A stretch of DNA of 64,000 bases. Source: Peptococcaceae bacterium BRH_c23. GTDB lineage: Bacteria > Bacillota_B > Desulfitobacteriia > Desulfitobacteriales > Desulfitobacteriaceae. Below, in pieces: positions 44,763 through 52,730 of this stretch (positions are counted from its first letter, which is position 1; each line of letters begins with the position of its first letter). The translations under genes and the position numbers were made by a program. A model generated the notes under the pieces. It saw only the letters and a list, made by a program, of their open reading frames with translations. It made no database searches and was not told the DNA's origin. Where the stretch lies: the NCBI GenBank assembly GCA_000961805.1, contig LADV01000022.1:1-64000 (forward strand), read 5' to 3'.

Positions 44763-45821
44763 TTATTTCTTTACATATTCATATTCACTAACATCAAATT
44801 TGTCTATGTTAGTCTGGTCATAAACTACAACTTTTGAATTGATTACCTTTGGAACCATTTCGCCACCTATAACGTATTTCTTTATAGCTTTTACTATGTT
44901 TCTGCCCATTTCCTTAGGAGCTGTATCAACTGTTGCAGACATTTCTTTACGTTTGATAGCCTTGTAAGCATCAGGTGTGTTGTCATAACCAACTATTTTA
45001 ATTTTGTTAAGCAGTCCTCTAGCTTTCACAGCAGTCAATCCGCCCAACGCCATTTCGTCGTAAATTCCCCATAATACATCTATGTTCTGGTTAGCAGAAA
45101 GCATGTTTTCAGTTACAGACTGTCCTTTGTCACGAACCCAATCAGCTGGCTGTGAAGCAACTATCTTAAGGTTTGGATGATCTTTGATTGCTTCTTTGAA
45201 CGCGCCGTATCGCTCTGTGTTATGGACGCCTGGTAAACCTTCTAATACAGCTATGTTTGTAGGTTGATCTTTAAATGCATTAACCATCCATTCTCCGATT
45301 GCCTTTCCAGCTTCTCTCTGGTCATAACCTACGTTGCTGATGTAATAAGGATTTGTTGAAGCAACAACCGGCATGTTGAATTCGAAGATAGGAATTCCTT
45401 TTTCTGCAGCTTTTGCAAATACTGGTTCCATTGCGTTGTCATTTGCAGTAGCAATGGCTATTACATCTATACCCTGCTGAATCCAACCTTCTACTATGTT
45501 AACCTGCTCTGCTCCTGCTGATTGTCCGCTTGGAGCTTGGATTATGAGTTCCGCAAAGTTCTTGCCGCCATTAGCATCTATTTCTTGCTGAACACCATTT
45601 ATAATCACCTGATAGTGTGTATTCATTGCAGTAGGACAAAAACCAATCTTAATAGGAGCCTTTTTCTTTGTTGGTGGTGGTTCTTTACCAGAACTACCAT
45701 CCGCTTTAACTACATCCTGTTTCTTTGTGTCAACAGCTGCTACTTTTTGGTTAGATGTGGAACACCCAACAACTGAGAACACTAACACCATAACAATCAT
45801 TAATGCTAGAAACCTTTTCAT
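44763..45821 (-). CDS. Sugar ABC transporter substrate-binding lipoprotein
   Basis: 352-residue type I binding lipoprotein. Signal peptide MKRFLALMIVMVLVFS, lipobox VVGC, a lysine/proline-rich linker (EPPPTKKKAPIK), then the sugar-binding fold (IGFCPTAMNTHYQVIINGV; GWIQQGIDVIAIATANDN; LWGIYDEMALGGLTAVKA). ATG 45821 follows AAGGGG. Located 177 bases after SDR2; no promoter is obvious in that gap. Ligand unknown, probably a monosaccharide or polyol. Confidence 0.94.
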   Translation of the reverse strand: MKRFLALMIVMVLVFSVVGCSTSNQKVAAVDTKKQDVVKADGSSGKEPPPTKKKAPIKIGFCPTAMNTHYQVIINGVQQEIDANGGKNFAELIIQAPSGQSAGAEQVNIVEGWIQQGIDVIAIATANDNAMEPVFAKAAEKGIPIFEFNMPVVASTNPYYISNVGYDQREAGKAIGEWMVNAFKDQPTNIAVLEGLPGVHNTERYGAFKEAIKDHPNLKIVASQPADWVRDKGQSVTENMLSANQNIDVLWGIYDEMALGGLTAVKARGLLNKIKIVGYDNTPDAYKAIKRKEMSATVDTAPKEMGRNIVKAIKKYVIGGEMVPKVINSKVVVYDQTNIDKFDVSEYEYVKK

Positions 45822-45998
45822 TAAAATTCCCCTTTCAAACTTTTTGTGATTAATTCAGAACAAGTTTTACCCGAACTTTACCCTTAACGCTTTTAATCAC
45901 CCCCTTTTCGAATTAATAAATTCTAACTTAATTTATTAATTACTTCTTTTTTTTACTATTATTTTATATATTATGAAGAAACAAAAAAATAATAACTT

Positions 45999-46742
45999 TT
46001 ATCCCATATATACTCCGCCATTGATATCGAGGGTTAACCCGGTTAAATAACTTGATTTTTCTGAAGACAGAAAACTGATTACGTTCGCAACATCTTCAGC
46101 AGTTCCGATTCTTCTGAGCGGTACAGTTTCAGGATTAAAGTGAGTAAAATCCTTAGTCATATCGGTGTTTATAAATCCGGGTGCAACGCTGTTTACGTTT
46201 ATGTTGTATGGCCCAGCAGCTTTTGCCATGGACATTGTCAAGCTAATGATTGCTCCTTTGGAAGTAGCATAATTTATTCCGGTCGCTATCCCACCTATTC
46301 TTCCTGATATGGAAGAAACATTTATTATTTTACCGCTTTTCTTTTCTTTCATTATTGCAAGTGCTTCCCTTGAACAAAGATATACACTCTTCAGGTTAAT
46401 AGCCATAACCTTGTCCCATTCTTCTTCTCCAATTTCTTCAATACTTCCAACCGGGCAAATACCAGCACAATTAACTAAAATATCAAGAGTTCCGAATTTA
46501 TTTAAGACTACTTCAAACAAATTTTTAATATCCTTGTAATCTCCTACATTGGCTTTTATAGCAATACATTCACAACCTGTTTCTTCTTGTATCCTTTTAC
46601 TGGCATCCTCAGCAGCCTTCATGTTTATATCTGCGATTGCAATTCCTTTTGCACCTTCCTTAGCAAATATCTCGGCAGTTGCAGCTCCTATCCCTCCTCC
46701 TGCACCTGTTACAATTGCATATTTACCGTACAATTCATTCAC
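45999..46742 (-). CDS. Short-chain dehydrogenase/reductase SDR2
   Basis: 247-residue classical SDR, same length as SDR1 and alike along its whole length. It has TGAGGGIG, NCAG, a catalytic serine in VSSISGRIGG and YATSK. The start is GTG 46742, seven bases after GGGAGGG. First gene of the operon SDR2-binding protein-ATPase-permease-AOR4-MoaD. Its promoter must lie in the very AT-rich stretch 46745-46875. Probably an NAD-linked dehydrogenase for the imported sugar or polyol. Confidence 0.93.
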   Translation of the reverse strand: MNELYGKYAIVTGAGGGIGAATAEIFAKEGAKGIAIADINMKAAEDASKRIQEETGCECIAIKANVGDYKDIKNLFEVVLNKFGTLDILVNCAGICPVGSIEEIGEEEWDKVMAINLKSVYLCSREALAIMKEKKSGKIINVSSISGRIGGIATGINYATSKGAIISLTMSMAKAAGPYNINVNSVAPGFINTDMTKDFTHFNPETVPLRRIGTAEDVANVISFLSSEKSSYLTGLTLDINGGVYMG

Positions 46743-46984
46743 CTTTGTTCCCTCCCTACAATTAAATTTTTTTGTTTTTTCTTTATATTTAATATATTCT
46801 ATAAACTTATCGATAATCCTTCTTTATTTTATTTTAATTTTTTATTTTTTTGTTTTTAATTAATATATTTATTTTTTTCTCCAAATGAAATAGTAAATTA
46901 TAATGCCCAAAAGCAGGCAGACAGTCATGCCTGTCCATAAGTTGAGGAATATAATGACCATAACGTTATTATTGGAAAAAGGAG
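46743..46984 (-). other. AT-rich leader upstream of SDR2
   Basis: Almost pure A/T from 46763 to 46875, expected to hold the promoter of the SDR2-AOR4 operon. I cannot assign -35 and -10 boxes with confidence because many A/T hexamers would fit. No coding frame with a ribosome-binding site was seen. The terminator of the upstream operon follows at 46985. Confidence 0.4.
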
Positions 46985-47040
46985 AAAGACGCCTCTGTTT
47001 TAGCGTGTACTGCCTAAACAGTATCACTAGAGACGTCTTC
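46985..47040 (-). terminator. Probable terminator of the DeoR-ATPase operon
   Basis: AAGACGCCTCT (46986-46996) pairs with AGAGACGTCTT (47029-47039) with one G-T wobble, and an inner stem TGTTTTAG/CTAAACA extends it. On the minus strand the stem is followed by TCTCCTTTTT, a moderate T-tract. It lies about 90 bases after the ATPase stop codon. Confidence 0.7.
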
Positions 47041-47127
47041 CCAATAACTACATGTTCATCATATCAAAATATTTTCTGGTGCTTCTTTAAAATCAATGAC
47101 TACTCAGCACAAAGGGTTTTGAATAAA

Positions 47128-48621
47128 TCAATATCCGTCATTTGAAAAACAAAAAACTTTTTCTTGTGTTGCTTCTTCCCTACTTAATTCTCCCACAAGA
47201 CATCCATCTCTCATTAGGATGATCCTGTTACTCATCCCAACTAACTCTGAAAGCTCTGAGGATATAAGAATAACAGCCGCACCATTTCTCACCAGTTCAT
47301 TCATCAAATTATATATCTCTACCTTACCGCCTACATCGATACCTACTGTAGGTTCATCAAATATGAAGATTTTTGCTTTTGAAAGAAGCCACCTGGCGAG
47401 GACAACCTTTTGTTTGTTTCCTCCGCTTAAGTTTACCATTTCCTGTTCAATACCTGTTGATTTAATGCCCAGCCTTTTTATCATTAAATTTACTACTTTT
47501 TTTTCTTTTTTTAGTGATATGGCTGTATATGTGATTAAATTATCCAGTTCTGCAATTGTCATATTAACAGCTACATTTAAGACGAGGAATAACCCCTGCT
47601 CATTCCTGTTCTCAGATAAAAACCCAATCTTGTTTGCTATCGCATCAACAGGAGACTGAATCTTCACCTCTTTTGAATTGATAAAAAACCTTCCACTTTC
47701 AAGCTTTTCCAGACCAAATATTGACCTTGCTAGACTAGTGCGTCCAGATCCCACCAATCCTGCTATACCTAATATTTCTCCCTCATGTAGAACAATGTTG
47801 ACATCTTTTAGAATTTTGCTTGTGAGATTTGATATTCTAAGCACTTCTCTACCTTTGTCAACAGGCAATTTGGGGAAATGATCCTTTATGTCTTTACCCA
47901 GCATCATCCGGATCAAAGATGAAGTTTCCATTTTGTCAATATAATCAGTATTTACAACTTTTCCATCCTTGAATACCGTAACTCTATCACTAATCCTTTT
48001 TATTTCTTCAAGACGGTGAGTTATATATATGATTGAAACTCCATTTTCTTTCAGTTTCCTGACATAGTTGAATAATAGGTCTATTTCAACCTCTGTAAGT
48101 GAAGCAGTTGGTTCGTCCAGAATAATCACTTTGGGATTGTAAAGCAAGATCCTTGCAAACTGTATAAACTGCTTTTGTACCAGACTTAAATTGGCAACTT
48201 TTTCGCTTGGGTTTATTTTTATGTTCAATTCCTCTAACAAAGACTTTGATTTTTCATACATCTTCCTAACATTCAAATAATGAAAAGGCTTGTCAAACAA
48301 TATCTCATTTCCTAGAAAAATATTTTCGCAAACAGAAAGCTCTGGAGCCATAATGGTTTCTTGGAATACCATTCCTACACCCCAATCCAAAGCCTGCTTT
48401 GGACTTCTAAAAGCAATTTTCAGTCCGTCAGCAAAAATTTCTCCTGAATCAGGCTTATATAAACCTGATAATATCTTCATTAATGTAGACTTCCCCGCAC
48501 CATTTTCACCTATAACACCATGAATTTCTCCTTTAAAAAGTGAGAAATCAACGTTTATAAGTGCTTTAACGCTCAGAAACGATTTATTTATGTTTTTCAT
48601 TTCTAATACTATGTCATTCAT
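47128..48621 (-). CDS. Orphan sugar ABC transporter ATPase (RbsA family)
   Basis: 497-residue double ATPase with GENGAGKSTLMKILSG, LSLVQKQFIQFARI, VIILDEPTASL in domain 1 and GLVGSGRTSLARS, LSGGNKQKVVLARW, IFIFDEPTVGID in domain 2. It starts three bases after the DeoR gene ends. No permease or binding protein follows; a terminator comes within 90 bases. The C-terminal end (QEKVFCFSNDGY) departs from the hydrophobic tail seen in the other ATPases after the shared SREEATQEK block, which suggests that the 3' end of the gene and the rest of its transporter were lost. It may still energise one of the other importers. Confidence 0.9.
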   Translation of the reverse strand: MNDIVLEMKNINKSFLSVKALINVDFSLFKGEIHGVIGENGAGKSTLMKILSGLYKPDSGEIFADGLKIAFRSPKQALDWGVGMVFQETIMAPELSVCENIFLGNEILFDKPFHYLNVRKMYEKSKSLLEELNIKINPSEKVANLSLVQKQFIQFARILLYNPKVIILDEPTASLTEVEIDLLFNYVRKLKENGVSIIYITHRLEEIKRISDRVTVFKDGKVVNTDYIDKMETSSLIRMMLGKDIKDHFPKLPVDKGREVLRISNLTSKILKDVNIVLHEGEILGIAGLVGSGRTSLARSIFGLEKLESGRFFINSKEVKIQSPVDAIANKIGFLSENRNEQGLFLVLNVAVNMTIAELDNLITYTAISLKKEKKVVNLMIKRLGIKSTGIEQEMVNLSGGNKQKVVLARWLLSKAKIFIFDEPTVGIDVGGKVEIYNLMNELVRNGAAVILISSELSELVGMSNRIILMRDGCLVGELSREEATQEKVFCFSNDGY

Positions 48622-48623
48622 AT

Positions 48624-49421
48624 CTATTCCACCCCAATTGAAGCATTAATCTCATAGGATGTAAATATTTGGATTCCCTCTTCGAAAAAGTATGCCTTAT
48701 ACTCATTTGGGATGTCTTCATTAGTTATTATTTTTTTGGCTATTAGTAATGATCCCAGCTGGGCAAATGTAGTCTTTCCAAACTTTGTACAATCTGCTGC
48801 AACAATCAGTTCCTTTGCTATATTTGAAATGGTCCTGAAAACATTTAATTGTTCAATATTAGAAACAGTAAACCCGTTTGTGATATGTACGCCATTTACA
48901 CTTATAAATGCCTTGTCTACAAATATTCCTTTCAATGCTCTCTGTATTATTTCTCCGGTCAGTGACATCGTATCACCAACTAAATTGCCCCCAGTCAAAA
49001 TAAGGTTTATTGAGCTGTTTTCAGCCAAGACATTTGCGATATTTAAGTTATTAGTTACTACAGTTATATTTCTTTTGTTTTTAAGTGCCTTGGCAATAAA
49101 GTAGCAAGTTGAGCCTTCCCCCAAAAATATGGCTTCATGTTCTTTGACAATATGAGCTGCAATTTCTCCAATTATTTCTTTATTTCTGTCATATTCAGTA
49201 CCTCTAGGTAGACGTTCCTCCTGAATTTCAAGGTAAAGTTTTTCATTTAATGTAGCCCCACCATGCGTCTTTATTATAAACCCTTCAAGTTCAAGCTTCT
49301 TAATGTCACTCCTTATTGTCACTTCAGTGACAGAGAGCATTGAACTTAAAGTTGAAACATTAACCTGTTTTTTTTCATAAATAATATCTTTAATTTTTTT
49401 TAGTCTAGCAGCTCCAAACAT
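48624..49421 (-). CDS. DeoR-family transcriptional regulator
   Basis: 265-residue sugar-responsive repressor. The N-terminal helix-turn-helix is ARLKKIKDIIYEKKQVNVST with VTEVTIRSDIKKLELEGFI; the C-terminal DeoRC sensor domain, related to sugar isomerases, shows FLGEGSTCYFIAKAL, VTNNLNIANVL and LTGGNLVG. DeoR regulators normally bind a phosphorylated sugar. Start ATG 49421 follows AGAGGAAAG. It is co-transcribed with the orphan ATPase and may also control the SDR2-AOR4 operon just downstream. Confidence 0.93.
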   Translation of the reverse strand: MFGAARLKKIKDIIYEKKQVNVSTLSSMLSVTEVTIRSDIKKLELEGFIIKTHGGATLNEKLYLEIQEERLPRGTEYDRNKEIIGEIAAHIVKEHEAIFLGEGSTCYFIAKALKNKRNITVVTNNLNIANVLAENSSINLILTGGNLVGDTMSLTGEIIQRALKGIFVDKAFISVNGVHITNGFTVSNIEQLNVFRTISNIAKELIVAADCTKFGKTTFAQLGSLLIAKKIITNEDIPNEYKAYFFEEGIQIFTSYEINASIGVE

Positions 49422-49567
49422 AACTTTCCTCTCACTACCCCATATCATTATTATTCACTTTTTATTTTTTGCTTTATTGTTTAATAAAATCTTTGTTTAA
49501 GATATTTACGCAATACTCATAAAATTATCGCTAAAACAATATTTAAATTTTGTTAATATTAATTTAA

Positions 49568-49596
49568 ACATTATCATTTTTTACGTATTTTTTCAA
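49568..49596 (-). promoter_or_regulatory. Candidate sigma-A promoter for the DeoR gene
   Basis: On the minus strand TTGAAA (49591-49596) and TAATGT (49568-49573) are separated by 17 bases. The position, about 150 bases upstream of the DeoR start codon, leaves a long AT-rich leader. Sequence fit to consensus is moderate. Confidence 0.4.
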
Positions 49597-49649
49597 GTTG
49601 ACTAGTCTGGCTTGGACTTTTTATTCTACACTACTTCGAGAAAAAGCTA

Positions 49650-49692
49650 ATAAAAAACTTTACACCCCTTATTTCATTCAGGATGTAAAGTT
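49650..49692 (-). terminator. Rho-independent terminator beyond the E2 fragment
   Basis: AACTTTACA (49656-49664) and TGTAAAGTT (49684-49692) form a perfect 9-base-pair stem with a 19-base loop; on the minus strand TTTTTTAT follows. It insulates the DeoR promoter from transcription entering through the E2 fragment. Confidence 0.75.
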
Positions 49693-49733
49693 ATACTTCA
49701 GCTCTGATATTTGTGCCATTATCATTTTATGCC

Positions 49734-50116
49734 TTAAATCAATGAATATGGATTCAGCATAATTTGCTTGACTCTTTGCAGGAACTAGGCGGCAGGTGCC
49801 CCGTCGATGATCCTGTGGTCATAGGTCAGACTTAGCATCATGACCGGTCTGATCACGATATTCTCCCCTTCCACAACAGGTATCCTATCAATCTTTCCTA
49901 CAGCCAGGATTGCACTTTCTGGGGGATTGATGATGGCCGTAAACTCGTCAATCTCAAACATCCCGAGGTTGGTGATGGTGAACGTTCCTCCGGAATAGTC
50001 ATCTGGCTTCAAGCCGCCTTTTTTGGCTTTATCTATAAGCTCTGCTGCTACAGCTGAAATCTCTTCCAGGGACATCAGGTCCACGTCCTTGATTACAGGT
50101 ACGATCAGCCCGTTAT
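49734..50116 (-). pseudogene. Truncated duplicate of the E2 acyltransferase gene 3' end
   Basis: This segment repeats the 3' end of the E2 gene (about 5675-6058) nearly base for base: the last third of the catalytic domain, with MSLEEISAVAAELIDKAKKG and DHRIIDGAPAA. A TAG replaces the glutamine codon right after DGAPAA, and the frame continues past it to the ancestral stop at 49734-49736. Similarity ends abruptly at about 50116, where GAACGGAGGG repeats begin. It has no lipoyl domain and no start signal, so it is not functional. Confidence 0.93.
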
Positions 50117-50226
50117 CGTGAACGGAGGGCGTGAACGGAGGGTTCCTTATGTTCCCTTCTTCTCTTGGAACGCAAGGAACCGTCCCCTCCGTTCTTACCC
50201 TCCGTTCTAAGGAATGAGGGTTCTCC
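50117..50226. repeat. REP-like block of direct and inverted GAACGGAGGG repeats
   Basis: GTGAACGGAGGG occurs twice in tandem (50118-50129 and 50131-50142), and its complement CCCTCCGTTC occurs twice (50185-50194 and 50198-50207). Between them GGTTCCTT and AAGGAACC form an inner stem. The whole can fold into one long hairpin. It stands exactly at the end of the E2 duplication. Confidence 0.75.
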
Positions 50227-50805
50227 TTAGACCAAGAACACCTCAGTTAAGGGAATAAAAAGTTCAGGAAATAATTGAACTGGAACCTCATCCGGGGCTT
50301 TAAAAATCATAGGCGTTCCATAAATTCCTTCTTTCAAGGAAAAAACCAGAATTGTTTGATCATTGGGATGAACCAACCAATATTCAGAAACCCCAGCTCT
50401 TTCATAAAGACGCAGTTTAACGCCAAGGTCTTTTTTCGTGGTGGAGGGGGAGAGTATTTCAATGATCAGGTCAGGCGCTCCTTTACAGCCACGCTCATCG
50501 ATTTTGGATCGGTCACAAATAACGGATAGGTCAGGTTGAACAACAGATATAACTGCCTCATCTTTGTCGTCTCCTTTCGGAAGTCTAACATCAAAGGGTG
50601 AAAGAAAGGCTTTACATGGCTTACCATATAAGAATTGAGAAAATATACGATGCAATTCCCCCAAGATTTCTTGATGCCTAGTTGAAGGTGCTGGAGTCAT
50701 ATCATAGGGAACCCCCTCAATAAGTTCCCAACGCTCTTCCTCAGGCCAAGTTAAGTAATCAGCATACGTATACAAACCTTCGGATCTAACCTGATTAATC
50801 GCCAT
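50227..50805 (-). CDS. Uma2 family (DUF820) putative restriction-endonuclease-like protein
   Basis: 192-residue protein of the Uma2/DUF820 family, which has a PD-(D/E)XK nuclease-like fold and is often found in many copies near mobile DNA. Visible are the N-terminal YTYADYLTWPEEERWELIEG, the acidic VVQPDLSVIC, and PDLIIEILSPSTTKKDL with the conserved Asp, Glu and Lys pattern, followed by YERAGVSEYWLV. Start ATG 50805 or 50808 behind AGGGGG. Function in this family is poorly known. It is flanked by REP-like repeats on both sides and has no link to sugar metabolism. Confidence 0.9.
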   Translation of the reverse strand: MAINQVRSEGLYTYADYLTWPEEERWELIEGVPYDMTPAPSTRHQEILGELHRIFSQFLYGKPCKAFLSPFDVRLPKGDDKDEAVISVVQPDLSVICDRSKIDERGCKGAPDLIIEILSPSTTKKDLGVKLRLYERAGVSEYWLVHPNDQTILVFSLKEGIYGTPMIFKAPDEVPVQLFPELFIPLTEVFLV

Positions 50806-50884
50806 CATAAACCCCCTAAATACCTCATTATGGCTTATCCCATCTTTTTCCTAATATCATAACATAATCAAGGATAAAATCAAT

Positions 50885-51060
50885 CTAGTAGGGAACGGTC
50901 TTGACCGTTCCGTTGCGGTAGCCATTATAAAATCGTTCTGGTATTTGTAATAAATCCTGTTGTGCAATTTTCCCATACTCGTCCAATATCATTTTAAATC
51001 CCTGCCATCGGAGGAACGGTCAATGCTCGACCACAATCCCCTCCGTCCCGTCGGGAATTG
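50885..51060 (-). mobile_element. Relic of a REP-associated (Y1) transposase with REP-like hairpins
   Basis: A 35-codon minus-strand frame (50885-50992) reads MILDEYGKIAQQDLLQIPER then FYNG. It resembles the segment just before the HUH motif of REP-associated tyrosine transposases (usually a GKIA..W...P.RF pattern), but the catalytic part is missing. A perfect hairpin GGAACGGTC-TT-GACCGTTCC (50892-50911) overlaps its end, and GGAACGGTC recurs at 51013-51021. Assignment rests on a short match by eye. Confidence 0.45.
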
Positions 51061-51406
51061 TGCCGGGGTCAATGTTTACGGCTTGTTCTTGCCGTCTGAC
51101 GTATGCCAGATACTTTTTCTAGTCTGATGGTTGAAACATTGTTTGATTTGGCAAAGTTAACTATCTTTATAATGCTGTGCATTGTCCGATAGCAACCAAA
51201 TTAGCACTTCTATTTTTAACTTCTGGTTTTTTACGTGACCGTAATGATTTCTACTTTTGTATACTGCGTAGCTTTAGTTACTTCCAATTAGTTATTGTGT
51301 TAGTCAAGAGGGTCAAACACTTTCTCTAGGGAAGCCTTACTGCTATCATTTGATCTTAAACTTAGTTTGTTAGTTCTGCTTTGAGCTTCCTAGAGCATTT
51401 TATTAG
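51061..51406. other. Unassigned intergenic sequence
   Basis: About 350 bases between the transposase relic and the ADH2 terminator. No frame with a ribosome-binding site and no recognisable RNA or repeat was found. It may be further decayed mobile DNA. Confidence 0.4.
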
Positions 51407-51433
51407 AAAAAGCCCCCTCACTAGGAGGGGGAA
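51407..51433 (-). terminator. Rho-independent terminator after ADH2
   Basis: CCCCCTC (51413-51419) and GAGGGGG (51425-51431) form a GC-rich 7-base-pair stem with a 5-base loop, followed on the minus strand by CTTTTTCT. It is 81 bases after the ADH2 stop codon. Confidence 0.85.
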
Positions 51434-51513
51434 TAGGAGGAAAAGAAATGAAAAAGCCTTTATGTAAACCGCTAAACTAGCGGGTATTGTCTTTGTGCGA
51501 ATGGCTAAAATCA

Positions 51514-52581
51514 TTAATTCCTCTTTTCATGTTCTAGTTGCTCAAATGGGATAAACAATGCCTTTATACCCTTTTCAGCTAAAAGATCATTGAATACCGT
51601 TTCCCACTCATTTATAGAAGTCCTATGCGTAATAAGCATGTTTAGATCCCTGTTTGTGTTTGCGATCAATGATAATGCCCTACCCCATGAGGTATAGCTT
51701 GAACTCATGTTGAACGCTATGTCCAGCACCTTGTAAATTGCCGCATTCCAAGGAAAGTTTACAGTGCCTTTGGAGCTGATACCTATAGCTGATATCCTTC
51801 CGCATTTTCTTACCATTTCCACACTCTGAGCTATTGCCGGACCTGCACCACTGGTCTCAATTACTACGTCAGCTCCCCTTCCATTCGTCAATTCCATTAC
51901 CCTTTCAACAACGTTTTCCTTTTCTACATTGATTATGTAGTCCGCTCCAAGAGCTTCTGCCACTTTAAACCTCACCTGCTCACACGCACTCATACCTGTT
52001 ATTGCAACCTTAGTCGCGCCAACAGACTTGGCAACAAAGGCTGCAAGTATGCCTATCGGCCCTGCCCCCGTTACAACTACAAAGTCCTGGCACTCAATTT
52101 TTCCTCTTTCCACTACCTGATGGACCGCTATTGCCATGGGTTCTGCCAGGGCAGCAAGCTCATAGGAAACCCCTTCAGGTATTTTGTGAAGAAGCATTGA
52201 TGGCATGACCAGATAGTCACTAAAAGCTCCGTTTATCCCCCATCCGGGAGACCTTTTGCTCGCACAAATTTGCACCTTACCCTGTCTGCACAATTCACAT
52301 ACTCCGCAGGCAAGTGAATGAGGCTCTGCTACAACTCTGTCACCGGGCTTAAATCCTATTACTTTGCTGCCCACCTGGACTATCTCACCTGAAAACTCAT
52401 GTCCTAATACTACAGGAGGCCAGTATGGAAACTTGTCATGCCAGATATGCAGGTCTGTACCACAAACACCAGCCGCCTTGACCTTTATCAGCACCCAGTC
52501 ATCATGTGGTATTTTTGGTATTTCCATATCCCGAATCTCTATATTCCCAGGACCTTTGGCTACCTTCATCAAGGCTTTCAT
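51514..52581 (-). CDS. Zinc-dependent alcohol/polyol dehydrogenase ADH2 (MDR superfamily)
   Basis: 355-residue close paralogue of ADH1. It has the same zinc and cofactor motifs (CGTDLHIWHDKFPYWPPVV, GHEFSGEIVQVG, ACGVCELCRQGKVQIC, GAGPIGILAAFVAK), with differences concentrated near the C-terminus, which is longer and ends EQLEHEKRN. ATG 52581 follows GAAGGTAG. It is the last gene of the ADH3-cyclase-importer operon and ends at a terminator. It probably acts on a substrate close to that of ADH1, since the presumed substrate-facing residues are largely shared. Confidence 0.92.
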   Translation of the reverse strand: MKALMKVAKGPGNIEIRDMEIPKIPHDDWVLIKVKAAGVCGTDLHIWHDKFPYWPPVVLGHEFSGEIVQVGSKVIGFKPGDRVVAEPHSLACGVCELCRQGKVQICASKRSPGWGINGAFSDYLVMPSMLLHKIPEGVSYELAALAEPMAIAVHQVVERGKIECQDFVVVTGAGPIGILAAFVAKSVGATKVAITGMSACEQVRFKVAEALGADYIINVEKENVVERVMELTNGRGADVVIETSGAGPAIAQSVEMVRKCGRISAIGISSKGTVNFPWNAAIYKVLDIAFNMSSSYTSWGRALSLIANTNRDLNMLITHRTSINEWETVFNDLLAEKGIKALFIPFEQLEHEKRN

Positions 52582-52730
52582 AATCTACCTTCTTTTTAAT
52601 TAATTTTAAAATATGAGTACGATGTATATGTCTGATAAACGCAGGATAAATATATAAAGTTTCGAACATTATTCTTCAAAACCTTATATATTTTTTCCTA
52701 CATTTAAGTCAAGCTATATTACATTGAAAA

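Noticed and set aside
36284..46742. SDR1 and SDR2 as FabG fatty-acid reductases
   Set aside because: Although the fold and motifs overlap with FabG, both genes head sugar importer operons and there are no fatty-acid genes nearby.
50117..50226. Possible short CRISPR-like array
   Set aside because: Only two 12-base direct copies, with inverted copies as well and no regular spacers; a REP-like hairpin explains it.
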